64,000 nt of DNA from NCBI RefSeq assembly GCF_900114435.1, contig NZ_FOZK01000001.1:62001-126000 (forward strand). The letters run 5' to 3'. The DNA comes from Halomicrobium zhouii (lineage in GTDB: Archaea; Halobacteriota; Halobacteria; Halobacteriales; Haloarculaceae). Below, in pieces: positions 17,352 to 25,419 of this stretch. Made by a program: the position numbers and the translations under genes. Every line of letters begins with the position of its first letter. The first letter of the stretch is position 1. The notes under the pieces were generated by a model. The model was not told the DNA's origin and made no database searches. It saw only the letters and a program-made list of their open reading frames with translations.

Positions 17352-17983
17352 ACGAGCTCGGCGTCGTCAGCCAGTTCCAGGCGCGAGAGCGGGAACGAGT
17401 AGCGCCTGTCCCGGGTCCGCCGGCGCGTGACGTCGCTCAAATAGCTCGCCTCGACCACGAGGTCGTCCGTCGGGTATCCCTCGTTGGTCGGGTAGTCGGC
17501 CACGGTGGTGTCGGCGGCGTCGATGGCGACCTCGTCGGCCCGCCGGTCGGTGACGGCCCGGACGACGAGGCGGTCGCCGGTCTCGCGGTCGAAGACCACG
17601 TCGCCGGGTTCGAGGTTGCACGCGGGACAGAGGTGAGGACCGGGCGCGTCCTCCTCGACGAACGTCTCCGCCTCGCAGGAGTCACAGCGCGCCAGGGTCT
17701 TGCCCGGCGGGGGCACGCGATGGGAGGTTATCTCGATGGCGACGCGGCGCAGGTGCTTGCAGTGCTGGTGTCGGATCCGGTTGTCGGGACACGTACACGA
17801 GCGCTCGGGCAGGTCGACGACGTACGTCGCGCCGCTCTCGGCGTCGACGGCGTAGCGGCCCTCGCCCAGCGGCCGGACCGCCATCCGCTCGGTCCAGGCG
17901 CGCGCGGCCCGGTCGTCGAGCCGGCGAAGGTCCGGTGCGAGTGCGGTCTTCCGGGTGTCCGTGTGGGGTTCGATGAGCGTCAT
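17345..17983 (-). CDS. SWIM zinc-finger protein
   Basis: 212 aa from ATG 17983; the in-frame extension upstream is low in acidic residues and was rejected. The SWIM motif C-x-C...C-x-H is visible (CTCPDNRIRHQHCKH), followed by a C4 ribbon (CDSCEAE...CPAC) and a beta-rich C-terminal part with a Tudor/KOW-like feel (GDRLVVRAVTD). SWIM domains bind DNA or protein partners, often recombination factors. Divergent from the small membrane protein at 18150. Confidence 0.75.
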   Translation of the reverse strand: MTLIEPHTDTRKTALAPDLRRLDDRAARAWTERMAVRPLGEGRYAVDAESGATYVVDLPERSCTCPDNRIRHQHCKHLRRVAIEITSHRVPPPGKTLARCDSCEAETFVEEDAPGPHLCPACNLEPGDVVFDRETGDRLVVRAVTDRRADEVAIDAADTTVADYPTNEGYPTDDLVVEASYLSDVTRRRTRDRRYSFPLSRLELADDAELVQ

Positions 17984-18149
17984 AGCAGTACGGACGCGGC
18001 TGTCTTTGCGTCGGCGTCCAGTCGAAAGATAGGTGCTCGACGAGCCTAAATGTCTCGGTGGAATCGCAAGAGGGCACCGTGATCCGGGGCTGATCGAGGG
18101 ACAGCCACCCTTCGAAGCGCTTTTGGCCAGGCCGGAAAAACGGCAGGGC

Positions 18150-18359
18150 ATGGACGTTGATCGGGAGACGGTCTACCAGCTCCTCCTGGCGGGCGGTGCC
18201 GTGACGCTGTTTATCGCCGGGGCAGTCTACGTCAGTTCTAACTACGGGGCCAACGGCAGCCTCACCGCCGAGGGCGGGACGATGCTCGTCGGCGTGCTCG
18301 GCCTCTTCATCGTGCTGATGCTCGGCGCTGGCCTCTTGCTCGAACGCATGGAGTTCTGA
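18150..18359 (+). CDS. Small two-helix membrane protein
   Basis: 69 aa, with two hydrophobic helices (about residues 11-29 and 42-63) joined by a polar turn with NYGANGSLTAEGG, a short acidic N-terminus and a closing LLERMEF. Composition and a clean ATG support a real gene. The family is conserved in haloarchaea as far as I recall, with no known function. Confidence 0.6.
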   Translation: MDVDRETVYQLLLAGGAVTLFIAGAVYVSSNYGANGSLTAEGGTMLVGVLGLFIVLMLGAGLLLERMEF

Positions 18360-18399
18360 ACGGGTCGTTGCCGCGGTCGGCGCCCCGTCGCTCTCTCCG

Positions 18400-19482
18400 T
18401 CAGTCTGATTCCGACTTCGCTTCCTGGGCGTCGCGCCAGTCTTCGAGTTCGTCGTCCTCGGCGTCGTCGATCTTCTTCTCGTAGTAGGCCATCGGATGCG
18501 AGATGGTGTCACAGAGGTCGTCCGGGTTGATGCAGTCGCCGTAGGACTGCATCGTCGCACACGAGGGCGTCGAGTACTCCGTCGGGCTGGTGTCGCCGCG
18601 GATGTGGTCGACCTGGTAGCGCGTGGCGTCCTCGCCGAAGCCCGGGTTGACCTGGAACAGTTCGACGATCTCGTCGGTCGTCATCCCGATGCTCGTGAGG
18701 AACGTGGCGATGGCAAAGCGCGAGTGGTGTTCGAGGTGTTCGCCCTTCTGGACCTTGTCCAGCAGCGCCTGCATACAGGGCGGGAACAGCTCCGGGACGA
18801 CCGTGTCGATGTCGCGGGTCAGGTCCAGGTCGGCGAGCACCTCCTGGACGCGCTCGACCTCGTCGGTGAGTTCGTCGGCGATGGCGTCGGGCACCGAGAA
18901 CGGCAGGCCGTCGTCGATCCGGTGGCGGATCGCCTGCTTCAGCAGGACGTGGAGCTCCTGCTCGGTGACCGGGACCTGGCCGTCGGTGAGCGGCCGGTTG
19001 ACCAGCCGCCACTCGTCGCCCCACTGGTCCGCGGCCAGGTCGAGGTACGCGCCGACGTCGACGCGGTAGCCGTCGCCGTCCGGGTCCTCGTGGACGGAAC
19101 TCGTCAGGTCGAACTCGGCGAGCAGGTCGGCGAGTCGCAGCCGCTCCGTCCGGGTGCTCTTCAACTCGTCGTCGGCCGCGAACTCCTCGCCGAAGCGCTC
19201 GCGGGCCGACTCGGCCTCGGCCTGGGCGTACTTCCGGGTGCAGACGTGGGCGTCGACGAGCGAGACGAGGACGCGCGCGACGGGATAGGAGAGCAACTCG
19301 ACCCGCGTCCGGCGGTGTGGCTCGCCGACGCTCCCGTCGGTGATCGCCCACTCGACGCGCTCCAGCGCGCGCTCGACGACGTCGTCCTCCGTCGCCACGA
19401 CCTGCGCCAGGTCCACGCCAGCAGCGTCGACGGCCTCCCGGGCCGACTGGAGGAACGGGTAGCGCGCGTGGAGTGGTTGCAT
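18400..19482 (-). CDS. priL: DNA primase large subunit PriL
   Basis: 360 aa. Regulatory subunit of the archaeo-eukaryotic primase; pairs with PriS (not in this window). The C-terminal iron-sulfur domain retains four cysteines: one in FPPCMQALL and three in PSCATMQSYGDCINPDDLC. The N-terminal helical domain (QPLHARYPFLQSAREAV) is typical. The tail after the Fe-S domain is acidic. A TATA box 28 nt upstream supports the ATG at 19482. Same strand as pcn, 2 kb away, but not in one operon. Confidence 0.93.
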   Translation of the reverse strand: MQPLHARYPFLQSAREAVDAAGVDLAQVVATEDDVVERALERVEWAITDGSVGEPHRRTRVELLSYPVARVLVSLVDAHVCTRKYAQAEAESARERFGEEFAADDELKSTRTERLRLADLLAEFDLTSSVHEDPDGDGYRVDVGAYLDLAADQWGDEWRLVNRPLTDGQVPVTEQELHVLLKQAIRHRIDDGLPFSVPDAIADELTDEVERVQEVLADLDLTRDIDTVVPELFPPCMQALLDKVQKGEHLEHHSRFAIATFLTSIGMTTDEIVELFQVNPGFGEDATRYQVDHIRGDTSPTEYSTPSCATMQSYGDCINPDDLCDTISHPMAYYEKKIDDAEDDELEDWRDAQEAKSESD

Positions 19483-19506
19483 CGCTATGTCGTTACGCGT
19501 ACTGAT

Positions 19507-19514
19507 GAATAAAT
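19507..19514 (-). promoter_or_regulatory. TATA box of priL
   Basis: ATTTATTC on the minus strand, centred 28 nt upstream of the ATG at 19482. Confidence 0.55.
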
Positions 19515-19656
19515 GTAGGCACGTCGCCCCCGTCTCACCAATACGTATGACAGACAGGTGAATAGGACGACGACAGACCGGGCGTGAACGGCAAAAGCGT
19601 CTGTGAGACGTCGACGACCGCGACGACGAACCGGAGAGTGCCGGCGGCCCTCTCGA

Positions 19657-20451
19657 TCACGCCACCTGTGACGACTCGCTGAGTAGGCGCTCGAACTGGC
19701 GCCTGCTCTCGGCGGCGTACTCCGGCCGGTAGGGCCACAGCTCGTGCGTACAGGTTCCTTCCCAGTCCGTCTCGACCATCGCCGTCGCGATGGCGTCGAA
19801 GTCGACGAATCCGAGGCCGACGGGCAGGTGCTCGTCCTCCTCGTCCCGCCGGGTCTCGTTGATGTGGACGTGGTCGATGCGGTCGCCGTGCTCGCGGATC
19901 AGGTCCGCCTGCTCTTTGCCCCCTTGCCCGGTCACGTAGGCGTGCCCGGTGTCGAGACAGCCCGCGGCGTCGGTCCGCTCGAAGAGGTCGGGGAAGTCCC
20001 CGGCGCCGAAGTAGGGCGACTTCAGGTTCTCGACGCAGGGCGTGACCCCCAGGTCGTCGGCGTGTCCCGCCACCCGCCGGACGGTGTCGTATATCCACTC
20101 CCGGACGTCGTCGTGGTCCCAGGTGTCCGGGTGGGCCTTCGAGACGCCGTGGAACACCGCCCGGTCCGCGCCCATCGCCGCCGCCGCGTCGAGCGCGGCT
20201 TCCAGTTCCCGGATCGCCCCCTCGCGGACGTGCTCGTGGGGCGACCCGGGGTCCAGTCGATACGGGAGGTGCGCGACCAGGCCGACGCCGTGGTCGACCG
20301 CGGCGTCGCCGACACTTTCGGGATCGATGGTCCGCCGTTCGAACCCGTGTTCCATGTTCACCTCGACGAAGTCGAACTCCCGGTCGTCGGCGAACGCGAG
20401 CGCGTCCTCGTAGTCCGCCCGCTGGCCGACCATGAACCCCTGGCTGATCAT
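19657..20451 (-). CDS. Sugar-phosphate isomerase/epimerase-like TIM-barrel protein
   Basis: 264 aa from ATG 20451 (the longer frame upstream is a shadow). AP-endonuclease-2/xylose-isomerase-like fold: strands ending in VEVNMEHG, VAHLPYRL, AVFHGVSKAHP, PCVENLKSP, GCLDTGHA, HVHINETR and CTHELWP provide the His/Glu/Asp set that binds a divalent metal (notably VENL Glu, DTGHA Asp/His, HVH, HE). Substrate unknown; members include sugar epimerases and inosose-type isomerases. Confidence 0.78.
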   Translation of the reverse strand: MISQGFMVGQRADYEDALAFADDREFDFVEVNMEHGFERRTIDPESVGDAAVDHGVGLVAHLPYRLDPGSPHEHVREGAIRELEAALDAAAAMGADRAVFHGVSKAHPDTWDHDDVREWIYDTVRRVAGHADDLGVTPCVENLKSPYFGAGDFPDLFERTDAAGCLDTGHAYVTGQGGKEQADLIREHGDRIDHVHINETRRDEEDEHLPVGLGFVDFDAIATAMVETDWEGTCTHELWPYRPEYAAESRRQFERLLSESSQVA

Positions 20452-20539
20452 ACAGGCGCGTCGCACGGACGGCAAGTCAGTGTGTCGACGGCGACTCGAG
20501 GTGTCGAGAGAACGCGACAATCGGCCCGTTCGAACCGGC

Positions 20540-21151
20540 TCAGTCGTCGAACCGCGACTCCAGTTCCCGAATAACCTGCTCCGTCTGGCCGCCGTCGCCG
20601 CGGATGGCCTTCCGGTAGTGCTGGTACTCCTGCCGGGACAGCTGGACAGTCTTCGTCTCGCCCTGCCGCTTGAGTTCCAGGCTGACCTCGTCGGTCGGGT
20701 TGTTCCGGACGTGGAACTCGGCGATGGCGGTGAAGACGAACCAGAACGCGAGGCTACCCCCGGCGAAGTAGGTGAGCATCGTCGGGAACGCCATCTGGTT
20801 GGCCCCGTCGGTCCAGCTGTGCGGATAGGACTGCGTGAACAGCCAGACACCACCGAGACAGAGCACGGTCCCGGCGAGGACGCCCAGGCGCTCGCGACGG
20901 CTCGCTGGCAGCACGACGACGACGCCGATCATCAGCGCCGGGATGGCCAGCCCCGCGACGACGCCGGCGATGCCCTGGGCCGCGACGACGCCGTCGGCGC
21001 CGACGAGGCCGTTGACCGACCCGGTCCCGACGACGATGGCCGCGACGATGGCTGCCACGCCGACGGCGACCAGCGCGGCCCCGGCGTAGACGCGTCTCGG
21101 GTCCCGCCCCTCGAAGCGTGAACCGGTGTAGGCGTCGCCGAGACTCTCCAT
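20540..21151 (-). CDS. Four-helix membrane protein, haloarchaeal (DUF7139-like)
   Basis: 203 aa with four transmembrane helices between residues 20 and 150, then a cytoplasmic tail of about 50 polar residues (SLELKRQGETKTVQLSRQEY...) that could form a helix. The conserved loop SYPHSWTDGANQMAFPTMLTYF sits between helices 3 and 4. I associate it with a haloarchaeal family of unknown function (DUF7139); this label is tentative. Upstream of its start lies a type I intergenic element. Confidence 0.6.
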   Translation of the reverse strand: MESLGDAYTGSRFEGRDPRRVYAGAALVAVGVAAIVAAIVVGTGSVNGLVGADGVVAAQGIAGVVAGLAIPALMIGVVVVLPASRRERLGVLAGTVLCLGGVWLFTQSYPHSWTDGANQMAFPTMLTYFAGGSLAFWFVFTAIAEFHVRNNPTDEVSLELKRQGETKTVQLSRQEYQHYRKAIRGDGGQTEQVIRELESRFDD

Positions 21152-21246
21152 AGTGGATCCGTCGTATTCGTTCTACTAAATCATGCGTCAGACGCTCGCA
21201 AGACTAGACGTAGTTGCAGTTGCTGGGACTGGCAGATAAACTATCG

Positions 21247-21372
21247 ACAACAGAGGAAAGCCCCGGCCGGTTCGAGTCCCAGGCCTCGTTGCGCTCCTCG
21301 GCCTTCGGCCTCCGGTGCTTACGTCGGCCGGGTTCCTCGAACCGGCCGCCCCTTTCATTCCCACCCTGGTGG
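21247..21372 (+). repeat. Type I structured intergenic element, copy 1
   Basis: GGAAAGCCCC box at 21255-21264, then stem arm GGCCGGTTCGAG (21265-21276), which is the exact reverse complement of CTCGAACCGGCC at 21336-21347. GTGCTTACG lies at 21315-21323 inside the loop. GCCCCTTTCATTCCCACC closes the element. It lies between the DUF7139-like gene start and the pcn stop. See findings for comparison with the other copies. Confidence 0.8.
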
Positions 21373-21444
21373 TCGGCAAAGACTGCCGTACCGCGCGGCT
21401 GCGGACCGTAGCGATAAGAGAAGATCGGAGAGACGAAGCGGGCG

Positions 21445-22188
21445 TTACTCGCTCTGGATTCTGGGAGCCAGCATGTACGTCACGTTGCCCTGGCCCTCGG
21501 CGAAGTCGAAGTGCATCTTGACGGGGAACTCCTCACCCAGTTCCATCCGGACCTCGGCGTCCTTCGGGATGGCCTTGTTCATGTTCTTCAGGTAGTCGAG
21601 CGAGAACAGGGAGTGTGCGTCGCCGGCGGTCAGGTCGATCAGGTCGCCCTCGTCGAGTTCGAGGTGGACGTCGTCGGTGTCGCCCTCCGCGTCGACGTAG
21701 AACAGTTCGTCGGCCGAATCGACGCCGAGCGCGATGTGGTCCGAGACCATGTCGGCGGCCTTCACCGAGCGGGCGATGTCGCGGCCCTCGATGACGACGT
21801 GGGCCGGCAGGTCGAGATCCGGCAGGTCCGGCTCCTGGCGGATGGAGTCGGGGTCGATGAGCGCGAGGGTGTACTCCAGGCCGTCGATGGCGATGTGGAG
21901 CTTGCGGGTCTCCTCGTCGAGTTCGAGGTGGACGAGCTGGCCGGCGTCGCCCATCCCGGCGATGTCCTCGAGGCGGGCGAGGTTGACGCCGATGAGGCCG
22001 CCGTCGGTCTCGTAGGATTCGAAGGCGCTGGCTTCCAGCGTCATGTCGACCATGCCGACGTTGGCCGGGTCGACGGCACGGATCTCGATGCCGTCCTCGT
22101 CGAGGTGGATCTTGCACTCGTCCACCAGCACGCTCACAGAGTCGAGAGCAGCCTGGAGCGTGTCCGCGCTCACGATAGCGTTGAACAT
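21445..22188 (-). CDS. pcn: DNA polymerase sliding clamp PCNA
   Basis: 247 aa, standard PCNA length. Homotrimeric ring that tethers DNA polymerase, Fen1, ligase and RFC partners. The N-terminus [26 protein letters not shown], the interdomain connector LDLP...AHVVIEG and the C-terminal MLAPRI are diagnostic. Highly acidic surface as in other haloarchaeal clamps. A strong TATA box is 29 nt upstream of the ATG. The 3' side faces a type I intergenic element. Confidence 0.96.
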   Translation of the reverse strand: MFNAIVSADTLQAALDSVSVLVDECKIHLDEDGIEIRAVDPANVGMVDMTLEASAFESYETDGGLIGVNLARLEDIAGMGDAGQLVHLELDEETRKLHIAIDGLEYTLALIDPDSIRQEPDLPDLDLPAHVVIEGRDIARSVKAADMVSDHIALGVDSADELFYVDAEGDTDDVHLELDEGDLIDLTAGDAHSLFSLDYLKNMNKAIPKDAEVRMELGEEFPVKMHFDFAEGQGNVTYMLAPRIQSE

Positions 22189-22213
22189 CTTGAAGCGGGC
22201 TACGCCCCCATCC

Positions 22214-22221
22214 GTTAAAAA
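22214..22221 (-). promoter_or_regulatory. TATA box of pcn
   Basis: TTTTTAAC on the minus strand, centred 29 nt upstream of the pcn ATG; implies leaderless transcription. Confidence 0.6.
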
Positions 22222-22332
22222 GTCACTTCATTACGCCCACGCGCGAGCGGGCGGCCCGGTAATTCGATAACGTACCAGTCGGATGCCGTCCGCGGAATTG
22301 CTTTCCCCGTCAGCCGCCAATCTGTGTACGTA

Positions 22333-23064
22333 ATGTCAGATCCCCCACCGAGCAGTCAGTTCGACGACAGCGGGACCGCGTACTCGCGACGAACAGTGCT
22401 TCGCGCCGGCGGAGCGGCAGTCGGGACCGTCGCGGCGAGCGGCGTCGCCGCCGCCCAGAACGAGACGGGGACCGGCGAGGCAGGGACCGACGAGACGACG
22501 GCCGACGGGACGGCGGCCAGCGAGACGCCCTCGCGGGTCACCACCACGGGCGTCACGCTGGAACAGGAGGACATCGAGGGGGACCTGGTCGGGATGTGGA
22601 TCCACGTCGGCCGGCCGGTCGAACCGGTCCAGGCAAGCATCGCCGACCAGTGCGACGCCGTCGACTGGGGGGACGAAGACACGCTCACGTACGACGTCAC
22701 GCTGTTCGACCGCCGGGCCGACCAGTACGAACAGCGAACGCAGCTCTACCTCCCCCGGCGCGCCGAAATCGGCGGTGGCGACCTGTTCATCATCAACGAC
22801 GAGATACCGTGTGAGAGCGGGTACGTCGCCGTCGAGCTCGAACAGATAGGCGCCCGGAACGTCGACGCCGGCACCAAGCCCGGCGAGGGGATCACGGAGA
22901 CCGGTGCAGCTACAGAGGCAGGCGGGGCCGCACAGGGGCCCAGCGGCGGGGCCGGTCCCGGGTTCGGTCTCTTCGCCGCAGCGGGCGGCCTGCTCGGCGG
23001 TGGCTGGCTCCTGAACCGCGCCGGCGAAGAAAACGGAGACGGGAACGGCGGATCAGACAGCTGA
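22333..23064 (+). CDS. Tat-exported protein with PGF-CTERM-like anchor
   Basis: 243 aa from ATG 22333 (GTG 22324 is an alternative). Twin-arginine signal YSRRTVLRAGGAAVG near residues 17-31, cleaved after an Ala-rich stretch. A Thr/Glu/Gly linker is followed by a beta-rich extracellular domain with two cysteines (DQCDAVDW, EIPCESGY) that could form a disulfide. The C-terminus GPGFGLFAAAGGLLGGGWLLNRAG matches the PGF-CTERM pattern (Pro-Gly-Phe, hydrophobic helix, Arg) recognised by archaeosortase A in haloarchaea, implying lipid-anchored surface display. Ligand or enzyme activity unknown. Convergent with nirK. Confidence 0.65.
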   Translation: MSDPPPSSQFDDSGTAYSRRTVLRAGGAAVGTVAASGVAAAQNETGTGEAGTDETTADGTAASETPSRVTTTGVTLEQEDIEGDLVGMWIHVGRPVEPVQASIADQCDAVDWGDEDTLTYDVTLFDRRADQYEQRTQLYLPRRAEIGGGDLFIINDEIPCESGYVAVELEQIGARNVDAGTKPGEGITETGAATEAGGAAQGPSGGAGPGFGLFAAAGGLLGGGWLLNRAGEENGDGNGGSDS

Positions 23065-23065
23065 G

Positions 23066-23144
23066 AGTGGTGGTCGTCAGCCCGTACCGGTGTTCGAGGT
23101 GGCCAGTTACCGGCGAACGCCGGTAAAAAGGGGCAACCACCACT
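23066..23144. repeat. Dispersed repeat, type III (complete hairpin copy)
   Basis: AGTGGTGGT (23066-23074) and its exact complement ACCACCACT (23136-23144) bracket a segment with an inner hairpin (ACCGGCGAACGCCGGT, 23109-23124). The left arm plus GTCAGCCCGTACC also occurs at 10737. It sits between two convergent stops and may also serve as a bidirectional terminator. Confidence 0.6.
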
Positions 23145-23166
23145 GCGAGGCGCCCTCACCGACTGC

Positions 23167-24258
23167 TCAGGCCGGGTCGGCGTCGAATATCTCTGGGTCT
23201 TCCTCGCCCTCGACCGAGACGACGGCCAGCGCGCCCTTCCGGGCGACCCGACTCAGCGCGTGGTCGACCAGCTTGATCGGTCCGGGTACGGGATTGTGCA
23301 TCGTTGCGACGACGGCCGAGCCTGGCATCACCGGCGTCGTCTGGACGTTGACCTGCGGCCGGGACTCGACCGACCCCTGCGGGTACACCTCGTCCCAGAC
23401 CGACCCGATGGGGTGGAGGCTGGACGTGAGATTTGGCCCGCCGTCGGCGAAGAACACCCGGACCGTCTCGTCGGTCCCGACGGTCGGCACGCCGTAGCCG
23501 TCCGGCGTGATGGCGTACTTCTCGCCGTTGACGAGGACGTAGGTCGGGTCCTCCGCACGCTGGGTCTCGAAGTCGAAGTCGTGGTGGCCCTCTTCGCCGG
23601 CCTCACCCGTGGTGTAGAGCTCGTGCTGGCCGAAGTAGAGCTCGTGGTCCACCGCTGGCAGACCCTCCTCTGGCTCGACCAGGATCATCCCGAACATCCC
23701 CGAGGAGATGTGGTAGTCCATGTTCGGCACGGCGCAGTGGTAGACGAACGCGCCCGCGTACGTCGTCTTGAACCGGAACGTCGCGGTCTCGCCGGGAGTG
23801 ACCATCGACGCCTCGGCGCCGCCGCCCGGCCCGCGCACCGCGTGCAGGTCGATGTTGTGGGGCATCGAGTTGCTCTCGTCGTTGGTGACAGTGAGGTTCA
23901 CCGTGTCGCCGACGCGAACGCGGATCATCGGCCCCGGAATCTGCTCGTCGAAGGTCATGTACGTGTACGTGACCCCGGGCTCGACCTCGGCGACGACTTC
24001 CTTCGTCGTCATCTCGATGTCGTGGGTGGTCGGTTCGTCACGGTCGATGGGCGATGGAATGTCGGTCGGGTCCGCGGCGACGCGGTCGACGTCGGTGGCT
24101 TTGGCTGGGTTCATGGATGGCTCCTGGGGCGTGCTCTGGTCGACTTGCGGTTCTTCGATGGTCCCCGGCGTGGAGACGCACCCGGCGACGGCGGTCGCAC
24201 CGCCGACACCGAGGGCTTGCAACACGCGCCGACGCGTCGTGAGCGGGACTGATGACAT
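23167..24258 (-). CDS. nirK: Copper-containing nitrite reductase NirK
   Basis: 363 aa. Reduces nitrite to NO on the outer face of the membrane. A Tat signal with RRR and a lipobox-like AVAGC predict an exported lipoprotein. Two cupredoxin domains: domain 1 has MPHNIDLHAV (type 1 and type 2 His ligands), YHC and H...GMFGM (type 1 Cys, His, Met); domain 2 has SSLHPIGSVWDE with the type 2 His. No nor, nar or nos gene lies nearby, so nitrite reduction is genetically isolated here. GGTATATGC about 42 nt upstream may be the promoter, leaving a short leader. Confidence 0.9.
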   Translation of the reverse strand: MSSVPLTTRRRVLQALGVGGATAVAGCVSTPGTIEEPQVDQSTPQEPSMNPAKATDVDRVAADPTDIPSPIDRDEPTTHDIEMTTKEVVAEVEPGVTYTYMTFDEQIPGPMIRVRVGDTVNLTVTNDESNSMPHNIDLHAVRGPGGGAEASMVTPGETATFRFKTTYAGAFVYHCAVPNMDYHISSGMFGMILVEPEEGLPAVDHELYFGQHELYTTGEAGEEGHHDFDFETQRAEDPTYVLVNGEKYAITPDGYGVPTVGTDETVRVFFADGGPNLTSSLHPIGSVWDEVYPQGSVESRPQVNVQTTPVMPGSAVVATMHNPVPGPIKLVDHALSRVARKGALAVVSVEGEEDPEIFDADPA

Positions 24259-24296
24259 AGGTGATTCCCTCTACCTACTGCTTGTCCGACCACCCG

Positions 24297-24305
24297 CATA
24301 TACCA
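24297..24305 (-). promoter_or_regulatory. Putative TATA box of nirK
   Basis: GGTATATGC on the minus strand, 39-47 nt upstream of the nirK ATG; would give a leader of about 15 nt. Confidence 0.4.
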
Positions 24306-24373
24306 GGTAGCGGCGTCTCAGCGGGCGAGAAGCGGTCTCAGGGATCGAGAACCGACCCGAACGTGTTCGGATC

Positions 24374-24423
24374 CGGGACGACCCCTCCTGTTCGATCCGG
24401 GAACGATTCCCCTGGTCGTCCCG
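24374..24423. promoter_or_regulatory. Inverted repeat between nirK and the Dam gene
   Basis: CGGGACGACC (24374-24383) and its perfect complement GGTCGTCCCG (24414-24423), 30 nt apart, in the divergent intergenic region. It could be a regulator binding site or a hairpin; it is upstream of both promoters. Confidence 0.35.
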
Positions 24424-24470
24424 AGACTCGAACGCGGGCGGGTGCAACGGGACCGGCCACGCTTACGGGG

Positions 24471-24478
24471 ATTTATGG
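24471..24478 (+). promoter_or_regulatory. TATA box of the Dam-type methylase
   Basis: ATTTATGG, centred about 28 nt before ATG 24503; this spacing selects 24503 over GTG 24500. Confidence 0.5.
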
Positions 24479-24502
24479 TGTAGAGCGGTCCACTCGTGAG
24501 TG

Positions 24503-25372
24503 ATGGTCCAGCCGGTGCTGAAGTGGGCGGGCGGGAAGCGCCAGTTACTCTCCGAGATCACTGCTCGCTTCCCCGAGTCCCACGAGCGCTATCACGAGCC
24601 CTTCTTCGGCGGCGGCGCCGTCTTCTTCGACCTCGCGCCCGCGGAGGGCTCGATCAACGACATCAACCGACGCCTGGTGAACCTCTATCGCGTCGTCCAG
24701 CGCCAGCCCGAGCGACTCGTCGAGGAGAACCGGACACACGAACACTCGGACGACTACTACTACGACGCCCGCGACGAGTTCAACCGACTACACGCTATCG
24801 ACGACAAGACGGCGGACGAGCGCGTCCGCGAGGCGAGCCTCTTCATCTACCTCAACCGCACCTGCTTCAACGGCCTCTACCGCGAGAACCAGGACGGCGA
24901 GTTCAACGTCCCCGTCGGCAACTATGTCAACCCCGACTGGGTCCAGGCCGAGCGGGTCCGCGCCGTCAGCGAAGCGCTCCAGGACACCGCCATCCACAAC
25001 GACGACTTCGAGTACGTCCGCGAAGCGGCCAGCGCCGGTGACCTGGTCTACTTCGACCCGCCGTACCAGCCAGTGTCGACGACGGCGGACTTCAACGACT
25101 ACCACGCCGAAGGGTTCGACAGGGACGACCAGCGCCGCCTCCGCGATCTCGCCGTCGACCTGGACGAGGCCGGCGTCCGCGTCGTCCTCTCGAACTCCCC
25201 GCCCGTGGCGGAACTGTACGAAGAGTACGACTCGTTCGAGGTGGAGATCGTCCAGGCGACCAGAGCGATCAATTCGGACGGGGACAACCGCGGTGAGGTC
25301 GCCGAGGTCATCATCACGAACGTACCAGCCGACGAACGCCGGCGGCGAGAGCTGTCGGAGTTCACCGACTGA
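24503..25372 (+). CDS. Dam-type (D12 class) DNA adenine-N6 methyltransferase
   Basis: 289 aa. KWAGGKRQLL (motif X region), EPFFGGGA (SAM binding, motif I) and DPPY (catalytic motif IV) in the order typical of class alpha D12 enzymes such as Dam and M.DpnII. The target is likely a short palindrome such as GATC, by family analogy only. No restriction endonuclease gene flanks it, so it appears to be an orphan methylase with a regulatory or epigenetic role. It precedes rlmE on the same strand by 47 nt. Confidence 0.88.
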   Translation: MVQPVLKWAGGKRQLLSEITARFPESHERYHEPFFGGGAVFFDLAPAEGSINDINRRLVNLYRVVQRQPERLVEENRTHEHSDDYYYDARDEFNRLHAIDDKTADERVREASLFIYLNRTCFNGLYRENQDGEFNVPVGNYVNPDWVQAERVRAVSEALQDTAIHNDDFEYVREAASAGDLVYFDPPYQPVSTTADFNDYHAEGFDRDDQRRLRDLAVDLDEAGVRVVLSNSPPVAELYEEYDSFEVEIVQATRAINSDGDNRGEVAEVIITNVPADERRRRELSEFTD

Positions 25373-25419
25373 GCACCGAGACGACACCCCTAACCCCCTC
25401 CGCCGATTATCGACGCCAA

